Source: Oscillospiraceae bacterium (lineage in GTDB: Bacteria; Bacillota; Clostridia; Oscillospirales; Acutalibacteraceae). Taken from it: 9,790 nucleotides of DNA. Made by a program: the position numbers and the translations under genes. This document shows positions 7,767 to 9,790 of the stretch, one piece after another (the first letter of the stretch is position 1; every line of letters starts with the position of its first letter). Where the stretch lies: NCBI GenBank assembly GCA_019417045.1, contig DXWE01000049.1, positions 1 through 9,790 on the forward strand, read 5' to 3'. Under the pieces are notes generated by a model that searched no databases, was not told where the DNA came from, and saw only the letters and a program-made list of their open reading frames with translations.

Positions 7767-8407
7767 GAAGAGGGACGCGCCCGCGCGCCGTCCGCGCAGG
7801 CGGCAAACGCCCAGCCGGCGGCGGGATCGTCCGCCGGGAAATGCTCAAACACAAACCCGTTTTCGATCGGCCGCGGCGGGTTGCCGGCCGGCCCGATAAA
7901 CTGGAACGCGTTGAAGGAATACACCGCCTGAAGCGGCCGGTCCCCCGTGTTTTGCAGCGTGTACTCAAGCCCCGCGAACGGCAGGCTGCTGTCGTCCGCC
8001 CGGCCGGGCACAAACGGGCTCCAGCCGGTGAGCGCTGCCGCCAGCGGCAGTGCCGGATCCTCGAGTTTCAGCGTGGCAAACGGGAACGCGGCGGAAAACG
8101 CCCCCTCCCGAAAGCGCGGCAGGCCGAAGGTACGCCCGCGCGGGGTCACCTGGAACCCGCGGTTGGCGTTTGGCACGTTGGTGTAGTAGTGTACCTTCGG
8201 CACCGGCGCTTCGAGCAGCCGGGTGACCGGCTGTTCGCCCAGCAGCGTCACCGCGCTGAACAGGGTCGGCGAGAACCACTTTTCCGGCCGGTGCCGCAGG
8301 GACACGCTGTCCAGGCTGCCCCAGCCGGTCAGGCACATCGAGCCCGCGCCCATCCCGCCGAGCGGATAGGCGATGTTGTTTCGTCTTTCCCCGGAATAGG
8401 TTTTCAT
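7607..8407 (-). CDS. GH116-family glycoside hydrolase, N-terminal part (frame lost near 7776-7790)
   Basis: This is the genuine 5' end of the GH116 gene. The start is ATG 8407, with a GGAGGGGGAG-type ribosome binding site about 8-11 bases upstream, 47 bp after the GH172 stop. The N-terminus NNIAYPLGGMGAGSMCLTGWGS is the family's hallmark entry motif. The rest to about codon 205 is the beta-sandwich N-terminal domain (GBA2_N type), reading sensibly to GWAFAACADGARA. After that the frame turns to Arg/Cys/Pro-rich text until TGA 7607-7609, while sensible sequence resumes in the next frame as SLFVPLSLAPGESKTIALRL. A two-base CG gain (or one-base loss) in the alternating CG tract explains this. 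Repaired, the gene spans 6111-8407 and gives about 764 aa, normal for the family, with catalytic residues near E332 and D459. There is no signal peptide, so the protein is cytoplasmic. Confidence 0.88.
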   Translation of the reverse strand: MKTYSGERRNNIAYPLGGMGAGSMCLTGWGSLDSVSLRHRPEKWFSPTLFSAVTLLGEQPVTRLLEAPVPKVHYYTNVPNANRGFQVTPRGRTFGLPRFREGAFSAAFPFATLKLEDPALPLAAALTGWSPFVPGRADDSSLPFAGLEYTLQNTGDRPLQAVYSFNAFQFIGPAGNPPRPIENGFVFEHFPADDPAAGWAFAACADGARARPSSCRFRLHPVRAKRLRCACAGMRRSPRCASGGTTTANPRRSGARCPPTAHGTRR

Positions 8408-8454
8408 GTGCGTCTCCCCCTCCTGGTTTCAGGCTGTTGTGAGATGGGGTCGGA

Positions 8455-9558
8455 TCAGGTGATCTCCAGCTCCTCGCGTGAGGGCAGCGGAGGCGGCGGC
8501 AGGGAGGGCAGGGTCTGGTACCAGAACGCCACCGAGGACACGTCGTCCTGCAACGTTTTGAACTTGCCCGCGGGGGTCCACCCGATCGCCTGGATGTCCA
8601 CCTTCAGATCCCGCTGGAAACAGATCGGGTCGGCGATGTGCCAGCGGTACATGCCAAAACGGGTCTGGGACTGGTACACCCCGTCCGGGCGCAGCACCTG
8701 CGGCAGCCCGGCATAGGGGGTGGAGAACTCCGCATATTGCCCGGTTTTCGTGTTTTCAAAGTTATAGGACCCGCAGAAATAGTCCTCGGTGCCGGTCCCG
8801 CAGATGGTGGGGTAGTCGGTGTCGCCGTCGATGTAGAACTTGACCTCCCCTTCGCCCCACCAGCCGGCGCTGTTGACGCCCCAGCACAGGTAGGTGCCGA
8901 CATATTGCCCCCTTCCGGACGCGCCGGCGAGGATCACGTGCGGGGTCCTGGGTCTCGTGGGATTCGAGCGGCGAAACTGCGCGTGGAAATAACAGATCTC
9001 CTCCGGCAGGCGGCGCAGCTCGTAATCCACCTGGTAGTAGAGCACCGCCGCCTCCTGCCACCGGTTTTCAAGCGTGATCCGGCAGCGGCGGAGGAAGGGC
9101 ATCTCCCAGTAACAGTTAAAGGCGCTGCCCGGGTTGACGCACACCGGCAGAGAGGTCACCTGGGCAAACTGCCCCCAGCCGCAGGCGAAGAAATCGCCGA
9201 TCGGGCACTCGACCGCGGGATGCTCCTGATCCTCCCAGTAAAAGCGCAGGATCATGTCCCGCCAGAGGTTGGTGCGTGCAAACCAGCCCATGCGCACCCC
9301 CTCCACCACGCAGGTGGCCCAGATGTGCCTGAGCACGCCCGGCCCTTTGATATCGGCCAGGGTGAACACCTCGCCGGGCTCGATGCGCACGCTCGGCCGG
9401 ACCTTCCAGCCATCCCCGAGCTCGCTGCACGGCAGGTCCGCCCGGGAGACGGCGCGCGCGCCGCCGCCCTTCTCCCCGGTGGGATTTTCGGGCGAGATCG
9501 CCCGGGTCTTCGCGTCGGAGGGCCGCCACAGTGCCGATAGGTTCAAACCATACCACAT
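8455..9558 (-). CDS. GH172 (DUF2961) glycoside hydrolase, 367 aa, intact
   Basis: Double jelly-roll enzyme of the former DUF2961, now GH172, whose characterised members cleave alpha-D-fructofuranosides or alpha-D-arabinofuranosides. Visible family blocks are LSALWRPSDAKTRAISPENP followed by TGEKGGG near the N-terminus, CYWEMPFLRRCRITLEN (about 149-165), GWWGEGEVKFYIDGD and GTGTEDYF. The two expected catalytic acids are the Glu of WWGEG (E236) and of TGTEDYF (E258), which match in context the pair I recall for the Bifidobacterium alpha-fructofuranosidase. There is no signal peptide, so it is cytoplasmic and would work on imported oligosaccharides. The start is uncertain: ATG 9558 gives the usual family N-terminus, but the only Shine-Dalgarno-like sequence, A7GG, abuts it directly. 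The frame extends to a TTG at 9615 without a better site. It is the first gene of the minus-strand cluster. Confidence 0.94.
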   Translation of the reverse strand: MWYGLNLSALWRPSDAKTRAISPENPTGEKGGGARAVSRADLPCSELGDGWKVRPSVRIEPGEVFTLADIKGPGVLRHIWATCVVEGVRMGWFARTNLWRDMILRFYWEDQEHPAVECPIGDFFACGWGQFAQVTSLPVCVNPGSAFNCYWEMPFLRRCRITLENRWQEAAVLYYQVDYELRRLPEEICYFHAQFRRSNPTRPRTPHVILAGASGRGQYVGTYLCWGVNSAGWWGEGEVKFYIDGDTDYPTICGTGTEDYFCGSYNFENTKTGQYAEFSTPYAGLPQVLRPDGVYQSQTRFGMYRWHIADPICFQRDLKVDIQAIGWTPAGKFKTLQDDVSSVAFWYQTLPSLPPPPLPSREELEIT

Positions 9559-9578
9559 CCTTTTTTTCAAATCATGCC

Positions 9579-9600
9579 GGGACTCTCGCGGGAGAGCCCC
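9579..9600 (-). promoter_or_regulatory. Hairpin in the leader of the GH172 gene
   Basis: Nine-base arms (9579-9587 with 9592-9600, one mismatch) around a four-base loop, lying 20 bases before the GH172 ATG. There is no T-tract after it on the minus strand, so it is not a terminator. It could be an mRNA leader structure or an operator-like palindrome. No -35/-10 pair is recognisable nearby. Confidence 0.4.
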
Positions 9601-9604
9601 GGCG

Positions 9605-9750
9605 CCTTCTCTCAAAAGGCGGCGGAGGGTTCCCCTGCGGCAGGGTTCTTCTCTGCGGCGGGGTCCCTCTCTGCGGCAGGGATCCCTCTCTGCGGCGGGG
9701 AAAATCCCCTCCGCTTACGGGAAGGCCCTCCGCTCCCTTTTGAGAGAAGG
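9605..9750. repeat. Inverted-repeat element enclosing four 18-bp tandem repeats
   Basis: Outer arms 9605-9629 and 9726-9750 are inverted copies, 23 of 25 positions paired; the left arm contains CTCTCAAAAGG and the right CCTTTTGAGAG. Inside, TGCGGC recurs at 9636, 9654, 9672 and 9691 as part of an 18-19 bp unit of the form TCCCTCTCTGCGGC(A/G)GGG. No gene is seen here, and from 9751 to the window end there is only GC-rich sequence. The structure resembles dispersed non-coding hairpin elements of gut Clostridia more than an insertion sequence: there is no transposase. Confidence 0.7.
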
Positions 9751-9790
9751 GGGAGGCGGGGCCGGCGGCGGTGCGGCACAGGCCGCAGAC

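Noticed and set aside
7760..7800. Programmed ribosomal frameshifting in the GH116 gene
   Set aside because: There is no slippery heptamer or downstream pseudoknot candidate that I can see, and frameshifting within such a hydrolase has no precedent I know of; indel or error is simpler.
6129..7931. 600-residue plus-strand open frame over the GH116 gene, plus others at 7541-8716 and 8638-9540
   Set aside because: They translate to low-complexity Arg/Pro/Gly text and lie opposite clear GH116 and GH172 sequence.
9605..9750. CRISPR array
   Set aside because: Units are 18-19 bp and contiguous with no unique spacers, and there are no cas genes.

Overview
The window is GC-rich chromosomal DNA (roughly two thirds G+C by eye). 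It most resembles a high-GC Clostridia/Oscillospiraceae-type gut Firmicute. The main reasons are the long MacB-like ABC ATPase-permease fusion of a kind common in Firmicutes, strong AAGGAG-type ribosome binding sites, and an intracellular glycoside hydrolase cluster with an AraC regulator of Firmicute style. This assignment is inference; there is no rRNA, tRNA, phage or CRISPR marker here.

Layout. Positions 248-3262 (+) encode a 1004-residue ABC transporter with its ATPase fused to an FtsX/MacB-type permease and a very large extracytoplasmic region. A 395-bp pyrimidine-rich intergenic stretch of short repeats and hairpins follows. Positions 3658-4509 (+) encode a family 8 glycosyltransferase, closed by a strong bidirectional terminator at 4520-4558. 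About 470 bp of GC-rich non-coding sequence then separates the plus-strand genes from a minus-strand gene cluster. Read in transcription order, that cluster is GH172 (DUF2961) at 9558-8455, a GH116-family hydrolase at 8407-6111, and an AraC-family regulator at 6085-5027. The spacers are 47 bp and 25 bp, so it is probably one operon. The right end (9605-9750) is an inverted-repeat element enclosing four copies of an 18-bp tandem repeat.

How the genes may work together. Neither hydrolase has a signal peptide that I can see, so the cluster looks like a cytoplasmic glycan-processing cassette under its own AraC sensor. GH172 enzymes are known to act on alpha-D-fructofuranosides and alpha-D-arabinofuranosides; the substrate here is inferred only from that. 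No sugar transporter is in the window. The ABC transporter is of the peptide/lipid/efflux (MacB/FtsX) type and is not an obvious partner.

The most notable observation is that two of the three cluster genes are broken as read. The GH116 gene has a frameshift near 7776-7790. The AraC gene has an in-frame TAG at 5255-5257 in the middle of its DNA-binding domain, and the missing second helix-turn-helix is perfectly preserved downstream in the same frame. Recent decay, sequencing error, or stop-codon readthrough/recoding are the competing explanations. I found no convincing new multi-gene system beyond this.
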